Positions 34,306 through 42,851 of a stretch of DNA of 64,000 nucleotides are shown one piece after another (the first letter of the stretch is position 1; the number at the start of each line of letters is the position of its first letter). The notes under the pieces are model-generated. The model worked only from the letters and a program-made list of their open reading frames with translations. It did no database searches and had not been told where the DNA came from. The position numbers were made by a program, and so were the translations under genes. Source of the stretch: Qipengyuania seohaensis. GTDB taxonomy: Bacteria > Pseudomonadota > Alphaproteobacteria > Sphingomonadales > Sphingomonadaceae. The stretch covers positions 1,027,001-1,091,000 of the forward strand of contig NZ_CP024920.1 of assembly GCF_002795865.1 (NCBI RefSeq), read 5' to 3'.

Positions 34306-35247
34306 TCAGGCCAGATTGATCTCGCGCAAGCGCTGCATCAGGAAATCATGGCTCGAAATCGGTTCGGGATGCGCATCGGGGCGCTCCGGGTCGATGCAGC
34401 TTTCCAGCGTCTCGATCGTGTAATCGGGCCGGAAATGCAGGAAGAACGGCATCGAGTAGCGCGCCCGATAGGCCGCTTCGCCGCGCGGGTTGACCACGCG
34501 ATGCGTCGTCGAGCGCAGCTTGCCGTTGGTCAGGCGGTCGAGCATGTCGCCGACATTGATGACCAGCGCACCTTCGGGCACGTCGACAGCCTTCCACTCG
34601 TCCTGCTTGGTCAGCAATTCGAGACCCGCCTCTTCCGCACCGAGTAGGAGGGTGATGGTGTTGATGTCGCCGTGCGCAGCCGCGCGGATCGCGCCTTCGG
34701 CTTCCTTGCCTTCGAGCGGCGGGTAGCGCAGCAGGCGCATCACGGAATTGCCGTCTTCGACAGTCGCGGCGAAGAAGTCCTGCGGCAGGCCGAGGTGAAG
34801 CGCAATCGCTTCCAGCACGCGCCCGCCCGCCTCTTCGAAGGCGGCGTAGAGCTCGCTGAAAGTCTGGCGGAAACCGTCAACTTCACTGGGCCAGACATTG
34901 TCGGCCATGAATTGCGAAAGAGGATGTCCTTCGGGCAGTTCGCGTCCAACGTGCCAGAATTCCTTCAGGTCGTGGACGTTGGCGTCCTTCGCCTTCTCCG
35001 TGCCGAAGGGCGTATAGCCGCGCGCGCCGCCACCACCCGGGATGTGATAAGCTTTCTTCACATCGTCAGGCAGGGCGAAGAATTGCTTCGACATATCTTC
35101 GGCCCGGTCGATCAGGTCCTGCGGGATGCCGTGATCGCGGACCACGGCGAAGCCGTATTCCTGGAAGCTACGGCCCAGTTCGTCGGCAATGGATGCGAGC
35201 GGCTGTGCCAGTGACACAACCGCAATATCGGTGTTCGAGTCGGTCAT
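34306..35247 (-). CDS. Isopenicillin N synthase family 2OG-Fe(II) dioxygenase
   Basis: Non-heme iron oxygenase of 313 residues. The N-terminal DIOX domain shows FQEYGFAVVRDHGIPQDLID; the catalytic core has the iron ligands in AAHGDINTITLLLGA (HxD) and STTHRVVNP (His), and the 2-oxoglutarate-binding RARYSMPFFLHF (RxS). The ETLESCIDPERPDAHPEPIS tail is typical of bacterial members. It lies 14 bases after the nucleoside transporter gene on the same strand, so it may act on a nucleoside-linked compound. The substrate is unknown. Confidence 0.88.
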   Translation of the reverse strand: MTDSNTDIAVVSLAQPLASIADELGRSFQEYGFAVVRDHGIPQDLIDRAEDMSKQFFALPDDVKKAYHIPGGGGARGYTPFGTEKAKDANVHDLKEFWHVGRELPEGHPLSQFMADNVWPSEVDGFRQTFSELYAAFEEAGGRVLEAIALHLGLPQDFFAATVEDGNSVMRLLRYPPLEGKEAEGAIRAAAHGDINTITLLLGAEEAGLELLTKQDEWKAVDVPEGALVINVGDMLDRLTNGKLRSTTHRVVNPRGEAAYRARYSMPFFLHFRPDYTIETLESCIDPERPDAHPEPISSHDFLMQRLREINLA

Positions 35248-35261
35248 AATGAATGCGGCCC

Positions 35262-36590
35262 TTAATACGGCAGGAAGAGTCCCGCCAGTGCTGCGCTCAT
35301 CAGATTGGCTAGGCTACCGGCGGCGAGCGCGCGGATACCGAGTTTTGCGATGACGGGTCTTTGATTTGGCGCAAGGCCGCCCGTCACCGCCATCTGGATC
35401 GCAATGGAGCTGAAATTCGCGAAACCACACAGCGCGAATGTCACGATTGCGCGGCTGCGATCGGTCAGCATGCCGGCGTCCATTCCACCAAGCTGGATGA
35501 AGGCGACGAATTCGTTGAGCACGATCTTCGTGCCGAACAGCCCGCCAGCCGCCCCCGCCTGGTCCCACGGAATGCCGATGAGGTACATGACCGGAGCGAA
35601 CACAAAGCCGAGCAATTGCTGGAAGCTGATATCGGGATAACCGAACCAGCCGCCGATACCGCCGAGTATGCCGTTCGCAAGAGCCACCAGCGCCACGAAA
35701 ACCATGACCATCGCGCCGACGGCGACGGCAAGTTTCACACCGGTCTGCGTACCTTGCGCAGCTGCTTCGATGACGTTCGCGGGTTTGTGGCCCTCTTCGA
35801 ATGTCTCGGCCACTTCGACTTCGTGCGGGCGGCCGCTTTCGGTGAGGGCCGCGGGTCCGTCGCCGCTGATGCGCGCATCGGGCAGCTTCACATCCGACAG
35901 TTCTGCCGCGTCCTTTGCCAGATCGCTCTCGTCGTCGGGCATGATGATCTTGGCCATCAGGATGCCGCCAGGTGCGGACATGAAGGCGGCGGCCAGCAGG
36001 AACGGCACCGCCTCGGCACCGATGAAGCTGGCGTAGGCTGCCAGGATCGTGCCTGCGACGCCGGCCATGCCGACGCTCATAAGCGTGAACAGGCGGCTTG
36101 GCGTGAGCGAGGCGAGATAGGGGCGTACAACCAGTGGGCTTTCGGACTGGCCGACGAAAATATTCGCCGCGCTGCCCAGCGCTTCCACCTTGCTGATGCC
36201 GGTGATCCAGCCGATCGCACCGCCGACCCATCGCACCAGGCGCTGCATGATGCCCCAGTGGTAGAGGATCGAGACCAGGGCTGCGAAGAAGATGATGACC
36301 GGAAGAGCGGCAATCACGAATGTGTTGGTGAAGGGGTTCGCTTCCATCGGGCCGAAGATCGCGGTGATACCGGCCTTCGAATAATCGAGCAGTGCGATGA
36401 CGCCGTTCGACATCGCCTCGATCGCCTCGACGCCCCAAGGGGTGCGCAAGACCAGCAAGGCCATCAACGCCTGGAGCGCGAAGGCTGCCCCGACGACACG
36501 CAGCTTGATGCGGCGCTTGCCTGTCGAGATCAGGAAGGCGATGAAAAGTATCGCGAGGATACCGAGAATATTAATTATGAAAGGCGGCAT
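35262..36590 (-). CDS. NupC/CNT family nucleoside transporter
   Basis: Inner membrane concentrative nucleoside transporter of 442 residues. Hydrophobic segments are spread over the whole length; conserved tracts are GIMQRLVRWVGGAIGWITG, SAANIFVGQSESPLVVRPYL, MSAPGGILMAKIIMPDD, and the C-terminal LCGFANFSSIAIQMAVTGGL. An acidic loop of about 60 residues in the middle is longer than in E. coli NupC. Import is coupled to a proton or sodium gradient in the family. It is followed closely by the dioxygenase gene. Confidence 0.92.
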   Translation of the reverse strand: MPPFIINILGILAILFIAFLISTGKRRIKLRVVGAAFALQALMALLVLRTPWGVEAIEAMSNGVIALLDYSKAGITAIFGPMEANPFTNTFVIAALPVIIFFAALVSILYHWGIMQRLVRWVGGAIGWITGISKVEALGSAANIFVGQSESPLVVRPYLASLTPSRLFTLMSVGMAGVAGTILAAYASFIGAEAVPFLLAAAFMSAPGGILMAKIIMPDDESDLAKDAAELSDVKLPDARISGDGPAALTESGRPHEVEVAETFEEGHKPANVIEAAAQGTQTGVKLAVAVGAMVMVFVALVALANGILGGIGGWFGYPDISFQQLLGFVFAPVMYLIGIPWDQAGAAGGLFGTKIVLNEFVAFIQLGGMDAGMLTDRSRAIVTFALCGFANFSSIAIQMAVTGGLAPNQRPVIAKLGIRALAAGSLANLMSAALAGLFLPY

Positions 36591-36726
36591 TGCGGACCCC
36601 TTCGCGATGCGACTAGTTGCGGATGAAATCAGCCGCTACCTTGCGCGGCGGCTCCGCTTAGTCAATTTTCGCGCGCTCCGCCAGCTTCGGCTGTCACCAG
36701 TTTGATAAGATCGGCCCAATCCAGAC

Positions 36727-37416
36727 ATGACCGACCAACCGGCTAATGAATCCCGCCTTGCCGCAGCAGCAATGCCGCTGGGCCTATTCGTATTCCTCGT
36801 GCTGTATGGCGGCCTGACCGTTATCGCGGGCGTCCTTGCGTTCAAGCAGGTGCAGCTCTGGCCGACCCAGCTGGCTGTCGAATCGGGCATCTTCGCCTTT
36901 CTCGGCCTGGTCGTTATCTCGAGCACGATCGCACAGCTCTACGGAGAGAAACTGGCGCGCAGGCTGGTATGGTGGGGTTTCCTACCGCTGGCCGTGTCGG
37001 CGGCGCTGATCTTACTGGTCATGTCGCTCCCGGCCTCGCCGGAAATGCTGGCATATCGCAGCACCGATCTCGACGCGTTCAACACCGTCCTTGCCCAGAC
37101 GCCGCGTATCATGGCCGCAGGGCCCGCTGCATATATCGTCTCGCTGCTCCTCAACGTGTGGATTTTCTCCCGCCTGCGCGGCACCGGAGAAGCCAATACG
37201 CTGGGGCTCATGGCCCGTGGTGCGATCGCATCCGCGCTGAGCCAGGCAATCGATTCGGTAATCTTCGTGACGCTGGCGTTCTACGGCCAGTTCGACATCA
37301 CACCGCTGCTGATCGGGCAGGTCCTGGCGAAGGTCGCCCTCAGCATCGTCCTCGTGCCGTTCCTGATCACGGGCGGTGTGGCGCTGGCCAAATACCTCGA
37401 CAAGAATACCCTCTAG
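36727..37416 (+). CDS. VUT family protein (YhhQ-like queuosine precursor transporter)
   Basis: Membrane protein of 229 residues with six predicted membrane segments. Family tracts include VISSTIAQLYGEKLARRLVW, IASALSQAIDSVIFVTLAFY and a closing LVPFLITGGVALAKYLD. Members related to YhhQ bring preQ0 or preQ1 into the cell for queuosine tRNA modification; this is known for E. coli, inferred here. It is divergent from the nucleoside transporter and converges on the DUF421 gene with a four-base overlap. No preQ1 riboswitch was recognised upstream. Confidence 0.85.
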   Translation: MTDQPANESRLAAAAMPLGLFVFLVLYGGLTVIAGVLAFKQVQLWPTQLAVESGIFAFLGLVVISSTIAQLYGEKLARRLVWWGFLPLAVSAALILLVMSLPASPEMLAYRSTDLDAFNTVLAQTPRIMAAGPAAYIVSLLLNVWIFSRLRGTGEANTLGLMARGAIASALSQAIDSVIFVTLAFYGQFDITPLLIGQVLAKVALSIVLVPFLITGGVALAKYLDKNTL

Positions 37417-37928
37417 GCTTCCTCGACATCCTGGGTGAGGCGCTCGTCGAGCGTCTCGCCGTGCAGAACCGAAACGTCGCCGGTCGCTTCCAGGACGACT
37501 GCGCGGACTTCGTCGAAATGCATGACATTGGCTTCGCGCAGTTTCGCGATCAGGTCGCTGTGCGCCACGCGCGTCTTGGCGAGCGCTTCTTCGTCAATCA
37601 CGCCGTCGCGCATCAAATAGACAGGGCAATTCTGGATGGCCGCCTCGATACTCTCCGACTGGCGCCGCAGGACAGCCGCGGAAACCTGTACGACAAACAG
37701 CATCGCGATCCCGACAAGAATCTGGACATAGGCGCCCCATTCGGTGACCTGGCTCGCACTGGCCAGCAACGAGCCGAGGGCGACCGTCATCACGAAATCG
37801 AAATTGGTCATCTTCGACAGCGACCGCAATCCGACAATGCGGATCAGCAGGACTATCCAGACCAATGCCAAGGCGGTGAGGATGGAGCCGCGCGCGGCAA
37901 TATCGAGCCATTTTTCATCGAAGAACAT
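37413..37928 (-). CDS. DUF421 (YetF-like) membrane protein
   Basis: A 171-residue protein with three membrane segments in the first half (about 17-34, 46-66, 74-92) and a cytoplasmic DUF421 domain: NCPVYLMRDGVIDEEALAKT, AKLREANVMHFDEVRAVVLE and GDVSVLHGE. Homologues are conserved membrane proteins of unknown role, some linked to spore or stress phenotypes. ATG 37928 is chosen because the membrane region starts there. It lies 32 bases after the radical SAM gene on the same strand, but membership of that cluster is uncertain. Confidence 0.85.
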   Translation of the reverse strand: MFFDEKWLDIAARGSILTALALVWIVLLIRIVGLRSLSKMTNFDFVMTVALGSLLASASQVTEWGAYVQILVGIAMLFVVQVSAAVLRRQSESIEAAIQNCPVYLMRDGVIDEEALAKTRVAHSDLIAKLREANVMHFDEVRAVVLEATGDVSVLHGETLDERLTQDVEEA

Positions 37929-37960
37929 GGCCCACCAACGACCATGCGACAGATAAGCTC

Positions 37961-38947
37961 CTAGGCCGAGCAGCTGGCCCCGCCCAGAACGCAGAAGCGC
38001 GCGCAATGGGGATGGTTGAGAGCGACATCCTGTCTGGCCTCTTCAAGTGTAGCGCCGAGCAGGAAATCCGGATCGTACGGGATCAGCGTGCAGGCTGCGA
38101 CTTCCGGCGCGTCCCTGCCCTTGCGGTGGACCACCATGCGGCTGCTTGCGCACATGATATCGGACGGAGACTTGCCGAGTATGTCCCAGCACCCGGTCGA
38201 GATCTCGGCGATGTCCTTGCCTGCGTCCATTTCGGGGAAGAGCACGAGCCGAGCGGGATCGAACGCGTCGATAGCTATCCCCTCGGTCTCGAACAGGCGC
38301 GCGTAGTTTGCGCGCGAATCCTGCTCGCCCTCCATCGGCAGCAGGCGACCCGCGACAGCGATCGAAAAACCCTTCGCCGACAGCCACGCCAACCCGTCCA
38401 TCGCAGGTGCCCAGCTGTTCGCCCCGCGTTCGCCCTCGTGAACGGCCTGCGTATGGTGATCGAGGCTAACCCGTAAAGTCAGCTTCTCGCGATAGGTGTC
38501 GAGCAGGTCCAGCAACAGCGCCTCGTGCCGTCGCATGGGCCGCATGGCGTTCGTGAGTATCAGGACCTCGAAGCCCCGCGCGAGGCTGTCTTGCAGCATC
38601 GCCGGGAAGTCGGGGTTCATGAAGGGTTCGCCCCCGGTAAACCCGATCTCGCGCGTCCCCATTGCCTCCGCTTCGTCGAGGAAGCGGGGGGCGTCATCGG
38701 CGCCGAGGTATATCAGCGCGTCGTTGGTGGGGCTGCTCTCGATGTAACAGGTCGCGCAGGCGAGATTGCACAGCGTCCCGGTGTTCAGCCACAGCGTGTC
38801 CAGCCGCGACAGGGGAACGCTTGCGCGCGGCTCGCCCTTGGCCGTCCATTGCGGATCGGAAAACTTCTCCGCCGGCAGTCGCTCACCTTCGACGGCGAAC
38901 GGGGACGGCCCCACGGGGGCGTTGCGCATCTTGGCTTGCCTGCTCAT
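37961..38947 (-). CDS. Radical SAM protein
   Basis: Radical S-adenosylmethionine enzyme of 328 residues. The cluster-binding CxxxCxxC lies in LNTGTLCNLACATCYIESSP near residue 66, followed by the GGEP motif in EIGFTGGEPFMNPDFP. The C-terminus is cysteine-bearing (GCWDILG, MCASSRM, AACTLIPYDPD, HPHCARFCVLGGASC), which could hold an auxiliary Fe-S cluster. Its ATG overlaps the stop of the flavoprotein gene (ATGA). It is the end of a block with two rSAM/selenodomain-associated-type transferases. The reaction is unknown. Confidence 0.88.
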   Translation of the reverse strand: MSRQAKMRNAPVGPSPFAVEGERLPAEKFSDPQWTAKGEPRASVPLSRLDTLWLNTGTLCNLACATCYIESSPTNDALIYLGADDAPRFLDEAEAMGTREIGFTGGEPFMNPDFPAMLQDSLARGFEVLILTNAMRPMRRHEALLLDLLDTYREKLTLRVSLDHHTQAVHEGERGANSWAPAMDGLAWLSAKGFSIAVAGRLLPMEGEQDSRANYARLFETEGIAIDAFDPARLVLFPEMDAGKDIAEISTGCWDILGKSPSDIMCASSRMVVHRKGRDAPEVAACTLIPYDPDFLLGATLEEARQDVALNHPHCARFCVLGGASCSA

Positions 38948-40359
38948 CCCAGCCGGCGGCGCAACGAGGCGAGGAAACCAGCCCATTTCTTCGGGATCGG
39001 ACCGAAGACCGTTGGCTCCCACGCCTGAAATGCGGTGGCCTTCGTAATCTCGCTTCGTGTCGGATAGGCGATGATCGCTGATCCGAGTGCGAATGTGCTG
39101 CTCTTGCCGGTAATCGTCTGGCTGAACGGCAGGAGCAACTCGCCCACGTTCTTTCCGACAAGGCTGGCGCCGACCACCTTCTTGCCCTTGAACATGACCT
39201 TCACCTGGCCCTTGTCATTGCCTTCGGTCAGGGCGCGTTCGTTGTCGTGGAAGCTTTCGGTCACGACGCGTATCGCATCGCCGTGTTTTTCGCGCGCTTC
39301 GGTTTCGGTGAGACCGATCTGGGCTACTTCCGGCTCTGTATAGGTGCACCAGGGAAGCGCGGTGTAATCCACCTTGGTCGGCACGCCGAGTGTGATTTCG
39401 AGCGCCACGTTGGAACCTTCATAGCCCGACACATGGGTGAGACGGGGACCATCGCGGCAATCACCGATAGCATAGATGCCCTTAACCGAAGTGCGGCGGC
39501 GCTGGTCGGTGATGATCCCGCCCTTCCCCATCTCGACGCCGATGTCTTCCAGACCGAAGCCCCTGCAATTGGCCAAGCGGCCAGTGGCAATCAGGAGGTG
39601 GGAGCCGGCGATTGTTTCATCGCCGACCGTCAACTCGACGGCTCCGGTAGAGCCTTTCACAGCAGAAGCCAGGCCTTTGACGAAGCGTACACCTTCGCTT
39701 TCCATCGTCTCGCGCACGATGGCGACACTTTCGCGGTCGTCGCGGCCCATTAGCTCGCCCGGTTCCACCACGGTCACCGCGCTGCCAAGGCGCCGGAAAG
39801 CCTGCGCCATCTCCATCCCGATCACACCGCCACCAACGATTACGAGATGATCGGGCAGCTCCTCGATGTCGAAGATGTTCTCGTTAGTGAGGTAAGGCAC
39901 CTCGTCGACGCCATCGATGGGGGGCACGGCGGGTTTGGACCCGGTCGCGATCACGATGCGCGGTGCGGTGAGCGTACGGCCGGCGACTTCGACCGATTGT
40001 GGCCCGGTGACACGCGCCCAGTCGCGAATGACCTCGCAGCCCATTTCTTCGAACCGTTCTTCGCTGTCATGCGGTTCGATCGCGGCGATCACCTCGCGGA
40101 TGTGCCGTTTTACCCCGCTCCAATCCACCTTCGGCGCGGCGAGCGTTACGCCATAGCGTTCGCTGTCGCGTGCCTCTGCGGCGCGCTTGGCTGCGGTGAT
40201 GAGGGCCTTGGACGGTACACAGCCGTCGTTGAGGCATTCGCCCCCCATCTTGCGGCCTTCGATCAAGGCCACGTCGAGCCCGAAAAGCGCGCAGCCTCCG
40301 GCGGCTGTAAGGCCAGCGGCTCCGCCCCCGATCACGATAACGTCATGAGTAAATTTCAT
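38944..40359 (-). CDS. Mercuric reductase-like pyridine nucleotide-disulfide oxidoreductase
   Basis: FAD-dependent enzyme of 471 residues. It has the FAD-binding VIVIGGGAAGLTAAGG, the redox-active pair in GGECLNDGCVPSKALI, the NAD(P)H-binding VIVGGGVIGMEMAQAF, the second FAD motif GIYAIGDCRDG, and a dimerisation domain (PWCTYTEPEVAQIGLTE). It lacks the N-terminal HMA domain and the C-terminal cysteine pair of true MerA, so mercury reduction is unlikely; it belongs to the broader family found near rSAM/selenodomain-associated genes. ATG 40359 matches the Rossmann start. Confidence 0.88.
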   Translation of the reverse strand: MKFTHDVIVIGGGAAGLTAAGGCALFGLDVALIEGRKMGGECLNDGCVPSKALITAAKRAAEARDSERYGVTLAAPKVDWSGVKRHIREVIAAIEPHDSEERFEEMGCEVIRDWARVTGPQSVEVAGRTLTAPRIVIATGSKPAVPPIDGVDEVPYLTNENIFDIEELPDHLVIVGGGVIGMEMAQAFRRLGSAVTVVEPGELMGRDDRESVAIVRETMESEGVRFVKGLASAVKGSTGAVELTVGDETIAGSHLLIATGRLANCRGFGLEDIGVEMGKGGIITDQRRRTSVKGIYAIGDCRDGPRLTHVSGYEGSNVALEITLGVPTKVDYTALPWCTYTEPEVAQIGLTETEAREKHGDAIRVVTESFHDNERALTEGNDKGQVKVMFKGKKVVGASLVGKNVGELLLPFSQTITGKSSTFALGSAIIAYPTRSEITKATAFQAWEPTVFGPIPKKWAGFLASLRRRLG

Positions 40360-40463
40360 TGCTTGTCCCGTAACCGAATTTGCTGAAGATGCGAACTTTC
40401 TCGCAATATCCTTCCTATTCGGCGGAAAATTCCCATCGGTTACATCATGCAAAAGCGCGGCAC

Positions 40464-41477
40464 ATGAGAGTGCTGGTCACTGGCGCGGCCGGCCTTCTCG
40501 GCGGCGAGATCTGCGCGCGACTGGTGCGTGCGGGACACCAGGTAACAGGGCTGGTCCACCGTAATCGCGATATCCGCGCCAACGACGGATCGCCGGTCGA
40601 AATCGCGACGATCGCGGGCGACGTTTCCCATCCTCAATTCGGTTGGGGAGAGGACGAATTTGCCCAAGCAGCCGCATCCCATGACTTGCTGGTCCATTGT
40701 GCGGCGACGGTACGCTTCGACCTCGAAGAAGCCGATTACGCTGCCGTCAACGTGGATGGTACGAAGCACGCCCTGTCGCTCGCCCGGAAAGGCGAAATGG
40801 ACTTCCTGCATGTTTCGACTGCCTATGTGTGCGGCAGGCGGGATGGCACGATCCTCGAAAGCGATCCTCTGCCGGAGACCGGTTTCGCCAACGGCTACGA
40901 AGCGAGCAAGGCCGCAGGGGAGCGGCTGGTCCGCGCGTCAGGTCTGAGGTGGGTGATTGCCCGCCCTTCCATCGTTGTCGGTGCGCATGAGAGCGGGGCG
41001 ATCCGCCAGTTCGACACCACCTATGCTGCGTTCAAGCTGATTGCGGAAGGACGGGTGAGACATATGCCTGCCCGCATGGACGCAACGCTCGACTTTGTGC
41101 CGATCGATCATGTGGCATCGGGCATCGCGGCGCTGGCGCAAGCCATGGAACAAGCCGCAGGAAAGACCTTCCATCTCGTCTCTGCCCAGCCGCTGCCCGT
41201 TGCGGAATTCACTGGCGCCATTGGCGAATTCCCGCAATTCCAGGAACCGGAGCTGGTCGAGCCCCGCAATTTCGACCCCGCCACCCTGCCTGCATTGGAG
41301 CGGCGGTTGTTCAAGCGCGTGGCCGGACTTTACGCGAGCTACTTCCAGCGCGATCCCCACTTTGATAATGCAAACCTGCGCGAATTTCTGGGAATGCAAT
41401 GCCCGCAAACCGGGCGCGCCTATATCCGCCGTCTCATTCAGCACTGCATCGAGGTGGGTTTCCTCAAGCGGGACTAG
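40464..41477 (+). CDS. NAD(P)-dependent epimerase/SDR family oxidoreductase
   Basis: Extended short-chain dehydrogenase of 337 residues. The Rossmann motif VLVTGAAGLLGGEICARLV begins the protein, and FLHVSTAYVCGRRDG with NGYEASKAAGERLV gives the YxxxK catalytic pair. The C-terminal part (PVAEFTGAIGEFPQF...) resembles thioester-reductase-like or acyl-CoA reductase-type SDRs as much as sugar epimerases. ATG 40464 fits the Rossmann start. It is divergent from the flavoprotein and overlaps the converging glycosyltransferase gene by four bases. Confidence 0.8.
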   Translation: MRVLVTGAAGLLGGEICARLVRAGHQVTGLVHRNRDIRANDGSPVEIATIAGDVSHPQFGWGEDEFAQAAASHDLLVHCAATVRFDLEEADYAAVNVDGTKHALSLARKGEMDFLHVSTAYVCGRRDGTILESDPLPETGFANGYEASKAAGERLVRASGLRWVIARPSIVVGAHESGAIRQFDTTYAAFKLIAEGRVRHMPARMDATLDFVPIDHVASGIAALAQAMEQAAGKTFHLVSAQPLPVAEFTGAIGEFPQFQEPELVEPRNFDPATLPALERRLFKRVAGLYASYFQRDPHFDNANLREFLGMQCPQTGRAYIRRLIQHCIEVGFLKRD

Positions 41478-42196
41478 CGGACGTCGGGATAGTGTTTCGC
41501 CATGCGCGAACGCAGGCCGAACGCCCACAGCATCCCGACCTTGAAGTAGATCCAGTTGGCCTTGAGCGCGCCCCATTCGGCTATTCGGCGGTCCGACGTG
41601 TAGACCTTGCGCGGGACCATCCGGACTTTCCCTAGCCGCGCGAGCTTCACGCAAAGGTCGGCCTCTTCCATTACCGCATCGCCTGGCGTGCAGCCGCCAA
41701 TGGCCAGGAAGTCCTCGCGTCGGAAGAACATCGCGTGATCGCCGAACAGCAGGCGCACGCCCTGAAAGAAGCGATGCGGCCGGGTCAGGAGCGGCGCGTA
41801 CCAGGTCTTGGCCCAGTTATGCAGGGTCGTGCCCCAGCGAATCTTCTCCGGTCCGCGGATGACAGGGGTGAAACTGGCCAGCGCAATACGGCGATCCGCC
41901 AGCGTGCTCTCGATGACTTTCACCATGTCACAGGGCGGCAGAGTATCGGCATGGACGACGCAGACGTACTCCGACAGAGCAGCTTCGACACCCGCGTTGA
42001 TCTGTTTGGCCCTGCCCCGTTCCGCGGAGAGGATCCGCCATCCTGCATCCCTCGCGATCCGCACCGTTTCATCCACGCTGCCGCCATCGACGAGGAGGAT
42101 TTCGGCAGGCGGCGGCACAAGTTCGGCAAAGCGGGCGACGAGCGCCGGGAGAGCCTTGGCTTCGTCAAGCACCGGCACAAGGAGCGTGGTGCTCAT
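41474..42196 (-). CDS. TIGR04283-type glycosyltransferase (rSAM/selenodomain-associated transferase 2)
   Basis: Family 2 glycosyltransferase of 240 residues: LLVPVLDEAKALPALVARF, EILLVDGGSVDETVRIARD, CVVHADTLPPCDMV (the DxD-like site), and FFRREDFLAIGGCTPGDAVM. TIGR04283 proteins are found beside radical SAM/selenodomain proteins and in arsenosugar-type clusters. It overlaps the TIGR04282-like gene by four bases (ATGA), so the two transferases form one unit. The acceptor is unknown. Confidence 0.88.
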   Translation of the reverse strand: MSTTLLVPVLDEAKALPALVARFAELVPPPAEILLVDGGSVDETVRIARDAGWRILSAERGRAKQINAGVEAALSEYVCVVHADTLPPCDMVKVIESTLADRRIALASFTPVIRGPEKIRWGTTLHNWAKTWYAPLLTRPHRFFQGVRLLFGDHAMFFRREDFLAIGGCTPGDAVMEEADLCVKLARLGKVRMVPRKVYTSDRRIAEWGALKANWIYFKVGMLWAFGLRSRMAKHYPDVR

Positions 42197-42768
42197 TCGT
42201 ATTCCGGCCAGGCTGCAAGGTCTTCGGCCGTGTCGATATCAGCCAGTTCGGGAAGTATCGCCGGCCCGATACCGCGCGCTGCGAGGCGCACGAGAGTTTC
42301 CGGCAGGACCTTGGGAGTCGACCATTCCATATCCTCGAACAGGAAAGGCATGCGCTCACGAAATCCGATCAGGTAGTAGCCCCCGTCATTTGCAGGCCCC
42401 AGAACCACGCTGCGATCTTCCAGCGCACCGTCCGCGGCCTGCAGCAAGGGTACGCTGATACCGGGGCAATCGCTCCCGATCAGGAGAGCGGGGCCTTCTA
42501 CCGCGGCCATTTTCGCACCCAGATCGCCCTCGCCCTGGTCGACAACCGCGGTATTGGCACCGAAGAGGTCATGGAATGCCGCGATTTCCCCTCCGGTGAC
42601 TCGCAATTCGAAATCCAGTCCACTGTCCTTGGCGGTTTGCACCGTGTGCGCGAGTAACCGAGCGTAAATCCGCGCAGCGCCCTCTTCTCCCATCGCGGGT
42701 ATCAGGCGGGTCTTCACCTCTCCCGGCACTGGCAAACGGGCGAAGATGGAAAGCTTGGGTGAGAACAT
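42193..42768 (-). CDS. TIGR04282-type glycosyltransferase (rSAM/selenodomain-associated transferase 1)
   Basis: CofC/MobA-like nucleotidyltransferase-fold protein of 191 residues with LSIFARLPVPGEVKTRLIPA at the start, LLIGSDCPGISVPLLQAAD in the middle and VLGPANDGGYYLIGFRERMP, the hallmark of this family. ATG 42768 is chosen over a longer frame because it precedes the conserved start. It is the first gene of a two-gene unit with the TIGR04283-type transferase and is divergent from manC. Confidence 0.88.
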   Translation of the reverse strand: MFSPKLSIFARLPVPGEVKTRLIPAMGEEGAARIYARLLAHTVQTAKDSGLDFELRVTGGEIAAFHDLFGANTAVVDQGEGDLGAKMAAVEGPALLIGSDCPGISVPLLQAADGALEDRSVVLGPANDGGYYLIGFRERMPFLFEDMEWSTPKVLPETLVRLAARGIGPAILPELADIDTAEDLAAWPEYE

Positions 42769-42851
42769 ATTCGATGCCGTAACGACTGGTCGCAATCCAA
42801 GGCAAGTAAACGATGACTTGGGCATGAAGCGCTGCTAGTCGCCACCCAATC

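Noticed and set aside
35361..36626. 421-codon open frame opposite the nucleoside transporter
   Set aside because: Low-complexity His/Arg/Asp-rich translation and complete overlap with a well-supported membrane protein gene; a shadow frame.
37961..38947. Selenocysteine readthrough at the end of the radical SAM gene
   Set aside because: The stop is TAG, not TGA, and the cysteine-rich C-terminus already ends naturally before it.
38944..40359. Mercury resistance locus
   Set aside because: The flavoprotein lacks the C-terminal cysteine pair and HMA domain of MerA, and no merR, merT or merP is nearby.
40370..40443. Eight-base inverted repeat GTAACCGA / TCGGTTAC between flavoprotein and epimerase genes
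   Set aside because: The 58-base spacer is too long for a simple operator, and short arms of this kind occur by chance.
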